DNA from: Lachnospiraceae bacterium
GTDB taxonomy: Bacteria > Bacillota > Clostridia > Lachnospirales > Lachnospiraceae
Length of the DNA stretch: 64,000 bases
Direction: 5' to 3'
Assembly (NCBI GenBank): GCA_009774175.1
Contig: VSNG01000005.1
Location: 62,001-126,000 of the forward strand
Shown here one piece after another: positions 8,398 to 18,173 of this stretch (position 1 is its first letter; every line of letters begins with the position of its first letter). The notes below the pieces were generated by a model. That model worked only from the letters and a program-made list of their open reading frames with translations. It searched no databases and had not been told where the DNA came from. A program made the translations under genes and the position numbers.

Positions 8398-9141
8398 TTA
8401 TAATACTTTACTCAGGAAATCAATCGTCCTGGGCTCCCTGGGATGATTAAACACCTCCTCAGGCGTCCCCTCCTCAATGATATAACCGCCCTCCATGAAA
8501 ATCACGCGGCTTGCCACCTCTCTGGCGAACCCGATCTCGTGAGTGACCACCACCATGGTCATGCCGCCCCTTGCAAGCTCCTTCATCACTGCCAGCACCT
8601 CGCCCACCATCTCGGGATCAAGAGCACTGGTCGGCTCGTCAAAAAGCATGATATCAGGATTCATCTCCAGCGCCCTGGCAATCGCCACACGCTGCTTCTG
8701 CCCGCCGGAAAGCTGGCTGGGATATGCCAGCGCCTTATCTGAAAGACCCACCCGCTCCAGAAGCTGCATGGCCTTGTTCTGCGCTTCTTCTTTGGAAAGT
8801 GTTTTTAAATGCACCGGCGCCAGCGTCATATTTTTCAGTACGTTCAGATGATTAAACAGATTGAAATGCTGGAAAACCATACCGATATTTTCCCGCACCT
8901 TATTGATGTCCGTGCGCTTATCAGTCACGTCATAGCCGTCGATCACAATCTGCCCGGAAGTGGCTTTCTCCAGCTGGTTCAGGCACCGCAAAAGCGTGGA
9001 TTTTCCACTGCCGGAGGGCCCGATCAGCACAACAACCTCGCCCTCTGTCACTTCCAGACTGATATCCTTAAGCACCTCAAGAGAACCGAAATTCTTTTTT
9101 AAATTTTTCACAGAAATCTTGACGTCAGCGTTATCTGCCAC
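8398..9141 (-). CDS. Polar amino-acid ABC transporter ATP-binding protein (GlnQ type)
   Basis: A 247-residue ABC ATPase of the polar amino-acid class. Walker A is GPSGSGKST, the Q-loop region is GMVFQHFNLFNH, the signature is LSGGQKQR, Walker B is DIMLFDEPTSALDP, and the switch histidine is in VVTHEIGF. GQKQRVAIARALEMNPDIM and the FNHLNVLKN segment are typical of GlnQ/ArtM/HisP proteins. A longer frame exists to 9159, but GTG 9141 has AGGAGGAT five bases before it and is preferred. It overlaps the permease gene by 11 bp and energises that transporter. Confidence 0.93.
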   Translation of the reverse strand: MADNADVKISVKNLKKNFGSLEVLKDISLEVTEGEVVVLIGPSGSGKSTLLRCLNQLEKATSGQIVIDGYDVTDKRTDINKVRENIGMVFQHFNLFNHLNVLKNMTLAPVHLKTLSKEEAQNKAMQLLERVGLSDKALAYPSQLSGGQKQRVAIARALEMNPDIMLFDEPTSALDPEMVGEVLAVMKELARGGMTMVVVTHEIGFAREVASRVIFMEGGYIIEEGTPEEVFNHPREPRTIDFLSKVL

Positions 9142-9799
9142 GGTTGATCCTCCTCTCAATCTGCTTGGAAATCTTACTCAATATGGTAATGACAATCAGA
9201 TACATGATGCCGACAATCGCCCATGCCTGCAAATTCTTAAACGTATTGCCCATAATGGTCTTACCCACGTTGGTAAGCTCCGGAAATCCGATTACGGAAA
9301 GGATCGACGTATCCTTTAAGGTAATGATGAACTGGTTAATAATTGAAGGAATCATGGTGCGCACCGCCTGTGGAATCACAATCAGCGCCATGCCGGCGCC
9401 ATAGGAAAGCCCGAGGCTTCTGCCCGCTTCCATCTGTCCTCTGTCCACGCTCTGAATGCCCGCTCTGATAATCTCCGCCATATAGGCGCCGCAGTTCATA
9501 GAAAGGGCAATCGTACCGCCCTGCAATGCATTCATTCTGAAATTCGTAAAGCCCAGACTCTGAATACCGGAAGGAATACCAAAATAGATAAAATAAGCCA
9601 GTACAATCAGCGGTACGCCGCGCACAGCATCCACATAAACCGTGCCGATAAAATTAAGCACTCTGTTATGCCCCACATTCATCAGGCCGAAAATCATACC
9701 AATGACCGTGGCAAACAGCAGAGAAAGCAGACACAATAACAGCGTATGCCCCATCGCTTTCAACAGCATTATCCCATATGTCTGAATTATCATTAACAT
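9131..9799 (-). CDS. Polar amino-acid ABC transporter permease (GlnP/HisM type)
   Basis: A 222-residue inner membrane permease with about five helices. The cytosolic coupling loop GRSLGLSYGAGMALIVIPQAVR is the EAA motif of the His/Glu/Gln/Arg permease family, and AYFIYFGIPSG and the GAYMAEIIRAGIQSVDRGQMEA stretch (read in two parts) are further family marks. A single permease gene suggests a homodimer. It sits between the binding-protein and ATPase genes in one operon. Confidence 0.93.
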   Translation of the reverse strand: MLMIIQTYGIMLLKAMGHTLLLCLLSLLFATVIGMIFGLMNVGHNRVLNFIGTVYVDAVRGVPLIVLAYFIYFGIPSGIQSLGFTNFRMNALQGGTIALSMNCGAYMAEIIRAGIQSVDRGQMEAGRSLGLSYGAGMALIVIPQAVRTMIPSIINQFIITLKDTSILSVIGFPELTNVGKTIMGNTFKNLQAWAIVGIMYLIVITILSKISKQIERRINRGR

Positions 9800-9847
9800 A
9801 GAACTCTTCTCCCTTTATAAGGAGAATGCCTGCTTTCAGGCATTCTC

Positions 9848-10714
9848 TCATTTTTCCAGGTATTTCGCAATAATTTCGTCGTACTTACCGTTTTCCTTAA
9901 TGTTCTTAAGACCGGCGTTAAACATATCCAAAAGCTCCTGATTTTCAGCGTTCATGATGGCAAAACCGTAAGGCGCGCCCTCGCTCTCCATGCCCTCGGG
10001 AATGGTCAGCGCCAGATTACCCGTCTTGATGGAGTCAGCCATGATCGGCGTATCTTCCACACAGGCCGCGGAGTTGCCAAGAATCACGTCCTGATACATG
10101 GTGGGCGAATCCTCGAATACCGTAGTGGTAAACCCGTACTCCTCCTTTAAGCTCTCGGCAAAGTCCATGCCCGCCGTACCGTTTTTCACCGCCACGTTCT
10201 TGCCCGCAAGATCAGCAAAGCTCTTGATATCGCTGCCCTCCGCAACAACAAAAGTCTGCGTCGCGTCATAGTAACCGTCAGAGAAAATCCAGCCGGAGTC
10301 GATACGCTCCTGCTTGATGGTCGCCCCTGCAATCAGCGCGTCAGCCTGTCCTGCCTGCACTGCCGCTACGCCCGCATCCCAGCCAAGGCTGTTCAGCTCA
10401 TACTTGAATCCCTGATCCTCCGCAATCGCCGCCAGGACGTCCACGTCAATGCCTACAAATTCACCCTTTTCGTTGGTGAACTCAAAGGGGCGGAACACCG
10501 TATCTGTCGCCACAATCCAAACCTTATCGCTGCCGGAAGCCGCGCTGTCCGCGGGCGCTTCGGCCGCCTCTTCCGCCGGTGCAGCCTCGCCCGCCGGTGC
10601 AGTCTCACCTGCCGGTGCAGTCTCACCTGCCGGTGCAGCTTCTTCGCCGGAACCGCACGCCATCATACCAAGGGCCATGCAGCCGATTAAAACCATTGCC
10701 AGTAATTTCTTCAT
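9848..10714 (-). CDS. Polar amino-acid ABC transporter substrate-binding lipoprotein
   Basis: A 288-residue extracytoplasmic binding protein of SBP family 3. It begins MKKLLAMVLIGCMALGMMAC, a lipoprotein signal with the acylated Cys near residue 20. An Ala/Pro/Glu linker made of PAGETA/PAGEAA repeats follows (about 25-55), then the ligand-binding fold: FRPFEFTNEKGEFVGIDVDV, WDAGVAAVQAGQADALIAG, LAGKNVAVKNGTAG. Residues of the FEF and GIDVDV sites suit a polar amino acid; which one is not clear. The frame continues upstream to 10786, but ATG 10714 gives the signal peptide and has AAAGGAGAGG upstream. It is first in the operon, just after a strong promoter. Confidence 0.93.
   Translation of the reverse strand: MKKLLAMVLIGCMALGMMACGSGEEAAPAGETAPAGETAPAGEAAPAEEAAEAPADSAASGSDKVWIVATDTVFRPFEFTNEKGEFVGIDVDVLAAIAEDQGFKYELNSLGWDAGVAAVQAGQADALIAGATIKQERIDSGWIFSDGYYDATQTFVVAEGSDIKSFADLAGKNVAVKNGTAGMDFAESLKEEYGFTTTVFEDSPTMYQDVILGNSAACVEDTPIMADSIKTGNLALTIPEGMESEGAPYGFAIMNAENQELLDMFNAGLKNIKENGKYDEIIAKYLEK
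10575..10646 (-). repeat. Four 18-bp tandem units in the lipoprotein linker
   Basis: The decamer GCCGGTGCAG (plus strand) recurs at 10575, 10593, 10611 and 10629, an exact 18-bp period. It encodes the repeated PAGETA/PAGEAA linker between lipid anchor and binding domain. The unit keeps the frame, so copy number can change without breaking the gene. Confidence 0.85.
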
Positions 10715-10806
10715 AATATCCTCTCCTTTTCTACCGCAAAATGCTTTCTTAACGCGAAAAACGGTGTACTGTTCTGGCCCTGACACCGTCTTTTCCCGCT
10801 TTCTTA

Positions 10807-10835
10807 AGTATATGGAGTTTTAGATGCCTTGTCAA
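10807..10835 (-). promoter_or_regulatory. Sigma-A promoter of the amino-acid ABC operon
   Basis: Minus-strand consensus TTGACA (10830-10835), 17 bp, TATACT (10807-10812). The palindrome TTGTATATTTGTATACAA-like sequence just upstream (about 10837-10860) may be an operator; that part is a guess. Confidence 0.85.
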
Positions 10836-10861
10836 GAACTTTGTATACAAATATACAAGTA

Positions 10862-11452
10862 CTACAAATCCGCCGCCGCGGCCAGTATCATCTCCACCGC
10901 CTTATCAATTCCCAGCTTCTCCGTATTGACTGTCAGATCAAAGTTTCTGACGTCGCCGTAAGTCTGCTTGGTATAATACTCACAGTAGCGTTTTCTCGCC
11001 TTATCCACCGCCCGCACATCGCCCGCCACCTGATCCGCCGGCACCTGATCCATCATCTTTGTCATGCGCTTCACCCGCCATTCAAACCCGGCATGAATAA
11101 ACACATTCAGGCAGTGATCAAATTGTCTTAAAATATAATCACCGTTTCGGCCGACGATCACGCAGCTTTCCTTATTGGCCAACTCCCTGATGGCGTCCCG
11201 CTGGGCCTGCCACAGTTCCTCCTCCAGAGGCTTATTGTAAAAGTCAAACAGGCTCTGGGCAAAACCGAAGTTTTTCGGTACGCGCTCGTCCCATCTGCGC
11301 ACCTGCTCCGGCGACAGACTTTTCCCGGAAACGGCCGTCTTTAAAATAATATCCTTGTCGTAATACTCTATCCCCAGCTCCTTTGCCACGCGTTTGCCGA
11401 TCTCGCCGCCACCCGCGCCAAATTCTCTTCCAATAGTCACAATTTTTCTCAT
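10862..11452 (-). CDS. Cytidylate kinase-like protein (Cytidylate_kin2 family)
   Basis: A 196-residue P-loop kinase-like protein. The start MRKIVTIGREFGAGGGEIGKR (in two parts) holds the Walker A-like GREFGAGGGEIGKR characteristic of the cytidylate kinase-like family, followed by ELGIEYYDKDIILKTA and CVIVGRNGDYILR. The C-terminus keeps the arginine-rich lid RVKRMTKMM and KARKRYCEYYT. These proteins are distinct from the housekeeping Cmk and their substrate is not established. ATG 11452 is preceded by GGAGGAAAAT; an upstream in-frame extension has no RBS. It follows polC by 76 bp. Confidence 0.88.
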   Translation of the reverse strand: MRKIVTIGREFGAGGGEIGKRVAKELGIEYYDKDIILKTAVSGKSLSPEQVRRWDERVPKNFGFAQSLFDFYNKPLEEELWQAQRDAIRELANKESCVIVGRNGDYILRQFDHCLNVFIHAGFEWRVKRMTKMMDQVPADQVAGDVRAVDKARKRYCEYYTKQTYGDVRNFDLTVNTEKLGIDKAVEMILAAAADL

Positions 11453-11528
11453 ATTTTCCTCCATAATTTTCCGGAGCTGCGAAGCAGTCCCCATAAGCAG
11501 TTCTCGTGATTGAGCTCTGCTCAATCGG

Positions 11529-14500
11529 TTAAACCAGGTCAAACAAGCTGATCTGGTTGGACTCCGGCAGATTCCCCAAAAGCCCCAGCTCGCTCATCAG
11601 ATCCAGAATGGTCTTGGACACCTTGGTGCGCTGCCTGAAATCGTCCTTGCTTAAGAACGGCCCGTCCTTCGCCGCCTCCACAATCGCATCCGCCGCCCGT
11701 TCTCCCAGACCGTCAATGCTGTTTAAGGACGGCATCAGCTTCCCGTCCACAATCTGAAACAGTCTGGAATTGGCGGTAAAAATGTCAATAGGTACAAACT
11801 CAAATCCTCTCGCGTACATCTCCTGCACAATCTTCATATCCTTCTGGGTATCCTGCTCCTTCTTGGAAAGCTCGTCGCTTCTGCGCTTATAATCCGCCAT
11901 CACGCTTTCCAGATGAGCCCTCCCCTGACACATGATCTCATAGGAAAAAGCCGAGGCGCGGATACTGAAATAAGCCGCGTAGTAGGCCAGCGGATAATTA
12001 ATCTTGCAGTAGGCGATGCGCCATGCCATCATGACATAAGCCGCCGCATGCGCCTTGGGAAACATATATTTGATCTTTTTGCAGGAGCCGATATACCAGT
12101 CCGGCACCCCCTGCTCCTTCATGGCGTCGATCCATTCGTCCTTAAGTCCCTTTCCCTTACGCACGCTCTCCATGATGGTGAAAGACAAAGACGGCTCCAC
12201 CCCCTGCTGCATCAGATAAATCATAATGTCGTCACGACAGCAGATCGCCGTGGAAATGGTCGCCTTGCCCTCCTCGATCAGGGTCTGAGCGTTGCCAAGC
12301 CACACATCAGTGCCGTGGGAAAGCCCGGAAATTCGCACCAGATCCGTAAAGCACCTGGGTTTGGCGTCAATTACCATCTGAATAACAAACTCCGTGCCAA
12401 ACTCAGGTATTCCCAGACAGCCAAGCTTACAGCCGCCAATCTGCTCCGGCGTAATCCCCAGCGCCTCCGTTGACTGGAAGAGGGACATCACCCCCTTGTC
12501 GTCCAGCGGAATCGTAGTCGGATCAAGCCCGGTCAGATCCTGTAACATACGGATCATGGTGGGATCATCATGCCCCAGTATGTCAAGCTTGAGCAGGTTG
12601 TGATCAATGGAGTGATAGTCAAAATGGGTGGTGACGATGTCTGTCGTCATATCGTTTGCCGGGTGCTGCACCGGCGTAAATGAGTTGATGTCCTCCCCCA
12701 CCGGCAAAACCACAATACCGCCGGGATGCTGCCCGGTGCTCCGGCGCACGCCCGTACAGCCCGTCACAATCCGGTTGATCTCACAGGCCCGCTTATGCCT
12801 GCCCCGCTCCTCATAATAATTCTTTACATAGCCGAACGCCGTTTTATCCGCCAGCGTACCGATGGTGCCCGCCCGGTAAGTCTGTCCGTTGCCGAAAATA
12901 ACCTCCGTGTATTTATGGGCCTTACTCTGATATTCCCCGGAAAAGTTCAAGTCAATATCCGGCTCCTTATCTCCCTTAAAACCAAGGAACGTCTCAAAGG
13001 GAATGTCGAACCCTTCCTTTCTTAAGGGCGTACCGCATACAGGGCAGTCCTTATCCGGCATATCGCAGCCCGCGCCGCCGCCGTAGGCCTTCACCTCCTC
13101 AGAGTCGAAATCGTAATAATGGCACTTCGGACACAGATAATGGGGACTTAAGGAGTTTACCTCCGTGATCCCGGCCATATTCGCCACAAAAGAGCTTCCC
13201 ACAGAGCCTCGCGACCCCACAAGATACCCGTCCTCCACAGACTTCCACACAAGCTTCTGAGCAATGATATACATCACCGCAAAACCATTGGAAATAATGG
13301 AATGCAGCTCCTTCTCCAGCCTGTCTTCCACAATCTTTGGCAGCGTCTCCCCATACAGCTCATGGGCCCTGTTGTAGCAGATATCCGTAAGCTGTTTATC
13401 GCTGTCTTCTATCACCGGCGGACACTTGTCCGGCCGCACAGGCGACATCACGTCGATCATATCCGCAATCAGGTTGGTATTGGTAATCACCACTTCCTCG
13501 GCCTTGTCGCTGCCAAGATAGGAAAACTCATTCAGCATTTCCTCCGTGGTGCGCAGATACAGGGGCGCCTGATTGTCCGCGTCCGGGAATCCCTGTCCGG
13601 CCATAATAATGCGGCGGTAAATCTCATCCTCTGGATTCAGGAAATGTACGTCGCAGGTGGCCACAACAAGCTTGTTAAACTGCTCTCCCAGCCGCACAAT
13701 CTGCCTGTTGATCTCCTGTATGTCCTCCATGGAGGTAATGTTCGACGTCCGCTCCGACTCGATCATAAACCGGTTGTTGCCAAGCGGCTGGATTTCCAGA
13801 TAATCATAAAAATTCACAAGCCTTGCTATCTCCGCGTCGGACTTCTGCTCCAAAAGCGCCCGGTAAAGCTCTCCCGCCTCGCAGGCGCTTCCCAGAATCA
13901 ATCCCTCCCTGTACTGCGAAAGAAGGCTCTTTGGTATTCTGGGTCTTCTGGCAAAATACGTCAGGTGGGACTCAGACACCAGACGGTACAGGTTCATGCG
14001 GCCCACATTGTTTTTTGCCAGAATGATCGCATGATAGGTCGGCAGCTTTTTGATGATATCGGGACTGGTCTTTCCCCTCTCGTTGATCTGTGAAAGGGTT
14101 GTGATGCCTTCCTTCTCCATCAGCACAATCAGCTTCACAAAAATCTCCGCCGTAGCCTCGGCGTCGTCCACTGCCCTGTGATGGTTTTCCAGAGACACGC
14201 CGAGGGCCTTTACCACTGCGTCCAGCGTATGCTTTTTCTGCCCCGGCAGAAAAATTCTGGCAATGCCCACCGTATCCACATAAGTAAAATCGTGGGAAAT
14301 CCCCTGTCTGTCACAATTTTCCATAATAAAGCTCATATCGAACCGGGCGTTATGAGCCACCAGAATACAGCCCTCGCAAAACTCCAGAAACCGGGGCAGC
14401 ACTACGTCGATCTGCTCCGCCCCCATTACCATATCATCTGTTATTCCTGTAAGCTTCTCAATCTCAAAGGGAATGGGCGTCAGCGGATCAACAAATGTGG

Positions 14501-16034
14501 AAAAACGATCCACAATCTTACCCTCACTGACCTTCACCGCGCCAATTTCTATAATGCGGTTTTTTGTGGGCGAAAATCCTGTCGTCTCAATATCAAAAAC
14601 CACGAAATCCGCCTTGAAATCCTGCCCCTTCTCGTTAGTGGCGATCTGATGCAGATCATCCACAAGATAGGCCTCCACGCCGTAAATCACCTTAAAGAAT
14701 CCCTGCTTGTCAGGCGCAGGCTCTCCCGCCTCCTTACAGCGGTTTTTCTCCGCCTTCCAGAGATCCTCCCACACATGGTTCGCATCCGGGAAAGACTGTA
14801 CCACGCCGTGGTCGGTAATGGCGATGGCCGGATGTCCCCACTTGTAAGCCCGCTTTACGATATCCTTTGCCTCGGACACCCCGTCCATATCGCTCATCTT
14901 CGTATGACAGTGAAGCTCCACCCGCTTCCTTACGCTTCTGTCCTCTCTGGAAGTGGTAAAATCAGGTATCTTCTTAATACCAGCCAGAGAACCGATGGTC
15001 AGCTCATGGTCAAACTTGTCCATCATGGTCATGCCTTTGATCTTGACAAAGGCCCCTTCTTTCATAACGTTTGTTATTCCTGACGCCTGCTCGTTGTGCA
15101 CAAAGAATTTCACCGTCATGGTATCGGTGTAATCCGTAACGTCAAACATCAGAATCATCCGCTCGTTTTTAATTTCCCGCTTATCCGCACGGATTACCCT
15201 GCCGCGGATCACCACTTCCCCCATCTCTCCGATAATTTCCTCAATGGGCATGGCCTCTTCCTCAAAATCCCTTCCGTAAATGACGTCCGGGTTGTCGGAA
15301 CGTTTCAGGGAACGCTTAAAGTCGGATTTTTCTTTACCGCCTGGGGAGCGTCTGGATCGGGAAGGTAATTCCTGTTCTGGGCTTCCCGGCAGTTCTCCAT
15401 CCGTCCCATTAGCCGCCTTTCCAGCGGCCAGTCCCGCGCCCTTCATCTGTACAGGAAAGCCCGCCCTGGCAGAAACCTCCGCCACCTGTATGGCAAAACG
15501 GTAATCGTCCTCCTCGTGGCCCTTCCCCGCTTTTCGCTCTTTGTAGGAAACCTCCACCTGAATGGGAATTTTGCAACGCTCGTTATATATTTTTTCGAGA
15601 ATACGGGTCAGCTCCTGCGCCTTCTCACGGCCAAACACCGTATCCTCCAGCGTAAGAAGCATCCGCTCTCCCGCAAAGGAAATATCCGCCCGTCTGAACA
15701 TACTGTACTCCACCGGGGAGCTCTCTTTTAATTCCAGAAGAATGCTCTCCCCGTAGGCGTCCATCAGCTTTTGCGGATCGTACTGCGCGGAGAGCGTAAA
15801 ATGTTCGTAAAACTTGACGGTAATGGGCATATTCGGGAAAAACTGTTTCCCGATCTCCCGCTCCACCCGAAATACATCCTCCTTTTGGATCAGATGGTCG
15901 GACGCAATATAAACCCGCAGAAAATCCTTCCGTTTGGTGCTCGTCACCTTCTCCACGGCGACGCTCTCAAACAGATCATGCAGGCCCGTATCCAGTTTCA
16001 ATGTGGGAAACACGTCAAAAAATGGTTTACTCAT
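11529..16034 (-). CDS. polC: DNA polymerase III alpha subunit, Gram-positive PolC type
   Basis: The replicative polymerase of low-GC Gram-positives, 1501 residues, slightly long for the family. Order of parts: N-terminal domain; a charged linker (about 195-235); OB fold with VVIRGRVIRADKREI (about 265-345); PHP domain starting VELHCHTKMSDMDGV (about 372); inserted 3'-5' exonuclease with VFDIETTGFSPTKNRIIEIG (about 477), and HNARFDMSF and HHRAVDDAEAT; a zinc-binding segment with CPKCHYYDF and CPVCGTPL (about 965-1010); the catalytic PDIDLNFSGEYQ (about 1024); and a C-terminal helix-hairpin-helix. Its start codon overlaps the ispG stop (ATGAGTAA), so translation is probably coupled. Confidence 0.98.
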   Translation of the reverse strand: MSKPFFDVFPTLKLDTGLHDLFESVAVEKVTSTKRKDFLRVYIASDHLIQKEDVFRVEREIGKQFFPNMPITVKFYEHFTLSAQYDPQKLMDAYGESILLELKESSPVEYSMFRRADISFAGERMLLTLEDTVFGREKAQELTRILEKIYNERCKIPIQVEVSYKERKAGKGHEEDDYRFAIQVAEVSARAGFPVQMKGAGLAAGKAANGTDGELPGSPEQELPSRSRRSPGGKEKSDFKRSLKRSDNPDVIYGRDFEEEAMPIEEIIGEMGEVVIRGRVIRADKREIKNERMILMFDVTDYTDTMTVKFFVHNEQASGITNVMKEGAFVKIKGMTMMDKFDHELTIGSLAGIKKIPDFTTSREDRSVRKRVELHCHTKMSDMDGVSEAKDIVKRAYKWGHPAIAITDHGVVQSFPDANHVWEDLWKAEKNRCKEAGEPAPDKQGFFKVIYGVEAYLVDDLHQIATNEKGQDFKADFVVFDIETTGFSPTKNRIIEIGAVKVSEGKIVDRFSTFVDPLTPIPFEIEKLTGITDDMVMGAEQIDVVLPRFLEFCEGCILVAHNARFDMSFIMENCDRQGISHDFTYVDTVGIARIFLPGQKKHTLDAVVKALGVSLENHHRAVDDAEATAEIFVKLIVLMEKEGITTLSQINERGKTSPDIIKKLPTYHAIILAKNNVGRMNLYRLVSESHLTYFARRPRIPKSLLSQYREGLILGSACEAGELYRALLEQKSDAEIARLVNFYDYLEIQPLGNNRFMIESERTSNITSMEDIQEINRQIVRLGEQFNKLVVATCDVHFLNPEDEIYRRIIMAGQGFPDADNQAPLYLRTTEEMLNEFSYLGSDKAEEVVITNTNLIADMIDVMSPVRPDKCPPVIEDSDKQLTDICYNRAHELYGETLPKIVEDRLEKELHSIISNGFAVMYIIAQKLVWKSVEDGYLVGSRGSVGSSFVANMAGITEVNSLSPHYLCPKCHYYDFDSEEVKAYGGGAGCDMPDKDCPVCGTPLRKEGFDIPFETFLGFKGDKEPDIDLNFSGEYQSKAHKYTEVIFGNGQTYRAGTIGTLADKTAFGYVKNYYEERGRHKRACEINRIVTGCTGVRRSTGQHPGGIVVLPVGEDINSFTPVQHPANDMTTDIVTTHFDYHSIDHNLLKLDILGHDDPTMIRMLQDLTGLDPTTIPLDDKGVMSLFQSTEALGITPEQIGGCKLGCLGIPEFGTEFVIQMVIDAKPRCFTDLVRISGLSHGTDVWLGNAQTLIEEGKATISTAICCRDDIMIYLMQQGVEPSLSFTIMESVRKGKGLKDEWIDAMKEQGVPDWYIGSCKKIKYMFPKAHAAAYVMMAWRIAYCKINYPLAYYAAYFSIRASAFSYEIMCQGRAHLESVMADYKRRSDELSKKEQDTQKDMKIVQEMYARGFEFVPIDIFTANSRLFQIVDGKLMPSLNSIDGLGERAADAIVEAAKDGPFLSKDDFRQRTKVSKTILDLMSELGLLGNLPESNQISLFDLV

Positions 16035-17088
16035 CCCAGTGTAACAGTTCCTCTCTGAGCATATTTAACAGCGCCTCTTCCGGCACCTTTTTCACAATCT
16101 CGCCTCTCTTGATCAGAAGTCCCTCTCCAATACCGCCGGCAATGCCGATATCTGCCTCTCTGGCCTCTCCGGGCCCGTTTACCGCACAGCCCATTACCGC
16201 CACCTTTATGTCAAGGGGGATATCCTGCACCATCTCTTCTACCTGTTTTGCCAGTCCGATCAGGTCGATTTTCGTCCTGCCGCAGGTAGGACAGGACACC
16301 ACTTCGATGCCGCCCTTTCTAAGCCCGAGCGTACGCAAAATAAGCTTCGCGGAGCGTATTTCCTCCACCGGGTCTCCCGTCAGGGATACCCGTATCGTGT
16401 CGCCAATTCCCTGATTTAACATAATACCCAGACCGATTGCCGACTTGATATTTCCACTGTTCACCGTTCCCGATTCCGTAATGCCCACATGCAGCGGATA
16501 GTTCGCTTTTAAAGCCAGTATTTCATGCGCTCTGACACACATCATCACATCGGAGGATTTGATGCTTATGACAAGGTTGTCATATCCGCAGTCCTCAATA
16601 ATGCCTACCTTATTAAGCGCGCTCTCCACGATACCTTCCGCCGTCACGCCATGATATTTTTCCACAAGCTCCCGCTCCAGAGAGCCGCTGTTTACTCCCA
16701 CGCGAATGGGAATGTTGCGCTCTTTGGCCACCGAAACAACCTGCGCCACCTTCTCTCCCGCCCCGATATTGCCCGGATTAATCCGAATCTTGTCCGCTCC
16801 GTTTTCCATCGCCGCAATGGCCATCCGATAATCAAAATGAATGTCCGCCACAAGCGGAATATGGATCTGTTTCTTAATCTCAGACAGGGCCTTAGCCGCC
16901 TCTTTGGTCGGTACCGTACATCGGATAATCTCACACCCCGCCTTCTCCAGCCGCAGAATCTGCGAAACCGTAGCTTCCACATCCTCCGTCGGCGTATTGG
17001 TCATAGACTGAATCAAAATGGGATTTCCCCCGCCGATCTTCCTGTCTCCGATTGTTATGACTTTTGTCTGTTCTCTGTGCGCTTTCAC
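16027..17088 (-). CDS. ispG: 4-hydroxy-3-methylbut-2-enyl diphosphate synthase IspG (flavodoxin)
   Basis: IspG reduces the cyclic diphosphate MEcPP to HMBPP in the MEP isoprenoid pathway. The TIM-barrel part has VITIGDRKIGGGNPILIQSMT and LVADIHFDYRMA. The C-terminal 4Fe-4S domain has VSCPTCGRTKIDL with the CxxC pair and VMGCAVNGPGEA with the third Cys. About 353 residues is the usual length. The frame is open to 17316; GTG 17088 has GGAGGG four bases upstream, and ATG 17100 is an alternative start four codons longer. It overlaps polC by 8 bp. Confidence 0.95.
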   Translation of the reverse strand: MKAHREQTKVITIGDRKIGGGNPILIQSMTNTPTEDVEATVSQILRLEKAGCEIIRCTVPTKEAAKALSEIKKQIHIPLVADIHFDYRMAIAAMENGADKIRINPGNIGAGEKVAQVVSVAKERNIPIRVGVNSGSLERELVEKYHGVTAEGIVESALNKVGIIEDCGYDNLVISIKSSDVMMCVRAHEILALKANYPLHVGITESGTVNSGNIKSAIGLGIMLNQGIGDTIRVSLTGDPVEEIRSAKLILRTLGLRKGGIEVVSCPTCGRTKIDLIGLAKQVEEMVQDIPLDIKVAVMGCAVNGPGEAREADIGIAGGIGEGLLIKRGEIVKKVPEEALLNMLREELLHWDE

Positions 17089-17155
17089 TTTTCCCTCCAT
17101 GGCCTGCCCTGCCGGGAATGCCTGTCCTCCGGCATTCTCCTGATCTTTCACTCTA

Positions 17156-18058
17156 TTATATAGGAAAATCCCCGGTAAGACAAATCTGTTTTTCCACCCG
17201 CCGGACAAACTCCCCTTTACCGCGGCCTTTTCGCCTCCCCCGCCGTTCCATATCTCTGACAATTTCCGAAACCACCTGATAGCGGTCCCCTGGCGCTTTG
17301 GCCGTACAGCGGGCAATGATTTCTTCCAGTTCCACAGAAAGCAGCGGATTGTAACAGGAAACGGAAAGGGCCCCGTAAGGCGCTGCGCAAGGGTCTGCTC
17401 CTGTCACCATATAATATAGCGTTCTCCCAAAGGCGTAAATATCGCTCCTCTCATCCGCCCAGGCTCTTTGTTCCACAGACGCCCGCTGTTCGGGCGCGGC
17501 ATATCCCGCCGAGTACACCATCCCTTCGTTCGTCTCCTCCCCGAAAACACGAAATCCTGCCCCGCCGAAATCCACAAGCCTGAGACTGCCGTCCTTACAT
17601 ACCATAATGTTATCAGGCTTAAGATCCCTGTAAATAACAGGTGTTTCTCTTGTATGGAAATAGGACAGCACATCCAGAAGCGCAGCTGCCCAAAATCTGG
17701 CCTGTCCCTCCTTAACCGGCCCCCAGCTCTCTATATACTTATGTAAACTTATTCCCGCTATATATTCCATGACAAGATACCAGCCCGCTTCATAAAACAA
17801 GTCGTAGACAACGGGCAGCATGGGATGGCGCAGATCACGCAGAAAGGCCGCCTCCTGCATAAGCCGGTCTCTTTCCGTTTCCCTTATCATCCGGCCGCCT
17901 TCCCCCTTTCCGACGCCCTGATTTTCCCCTCCGTTCCACAGCCGTTTCAAAGCTACCGGCCGGGACAGACTCTCGTCCATGGCCAGATAAACCAAAGCCT
18001 GTCCGCCCCGCCCCAGCGTTCCCGTTATTCTGTATTTCCCCAGTCTGCTATTTTCCAT
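17156..18058 (-). CDS. Soluble Hanks-type serine/threonine protein kinase
   Basis: A 300-residue kinase domain with all core motifs: glycine loop LGRGGQALV (15-23), lysine in VALKRL (Lys38), YRDLKPDN (143-150, Tyr in place of the usual His), DFG at 163-165, YAAPEQR as the APE motif and DIYAFGRTLYYMVTG of subdomain IX. Unlike PrkC/StkP it has no transmembrane helix and no PASTA domains, ending in a basic tail RRGRRKGRGKGE. An insertion of Gly/Glu/Arg residues lies between the lysine and helix C (about 42-58). ATG 18058 has AAGGA seven bases upstream; a start at 18082 lacks an RBS. It follows a PP2C phosphatase gene by 115 bp, the usual reversible-phosphorylation pair. Confidence 0.92.
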   Translation of the reverse strand: MENSRLGKYRITGTLGRGGQALVYLAMDESLSRPVALKRLWNGGENQGVGKGEGGRMIRETERDRLMQEAAFLRDLRHPMLPVVYDLFYEAGWYLVMEYIAGISLHKYIESWGPVKEGQARFWAAALLDVLSYFHTRETPVIYRDLKPDNIMVCKDGSLRLVDFGGAGFRVFGEETNEGMVYSAGYAAPEQRASVEQRAWADERSDIYAFGRTLYYMVTGADPCAAPYGALSVSCYNPLLSVELEEIIARCTAKAPGDRYQVVSEIVRDMERRGRRKGRGKGEFVRRVEKQICLTGDFPI

Positions 18059-18173
18059 CCCGCATTCCTTCTTTCCCTCCATGAGGTAATTACAGCGCTC
18101 TTCTCAAAGCCGCATTTATTGTGCTAATAGTGTAATCATAAGTTTGCTTTGTCGCTCAATAATATTATGTAAA

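Noticed and set aside
10575..10646. CRISPR-like array because of the regular 18-bp spacing
   Set aside because: Units are contiguous, lie within a coding frame and have no spacers; no cas genes are present.
13302..15083. Long open frames on the strand opposite polC
   Set aside because: They are antisense shadows of a GC-rich coding gene, with no RBS and no domain sense.
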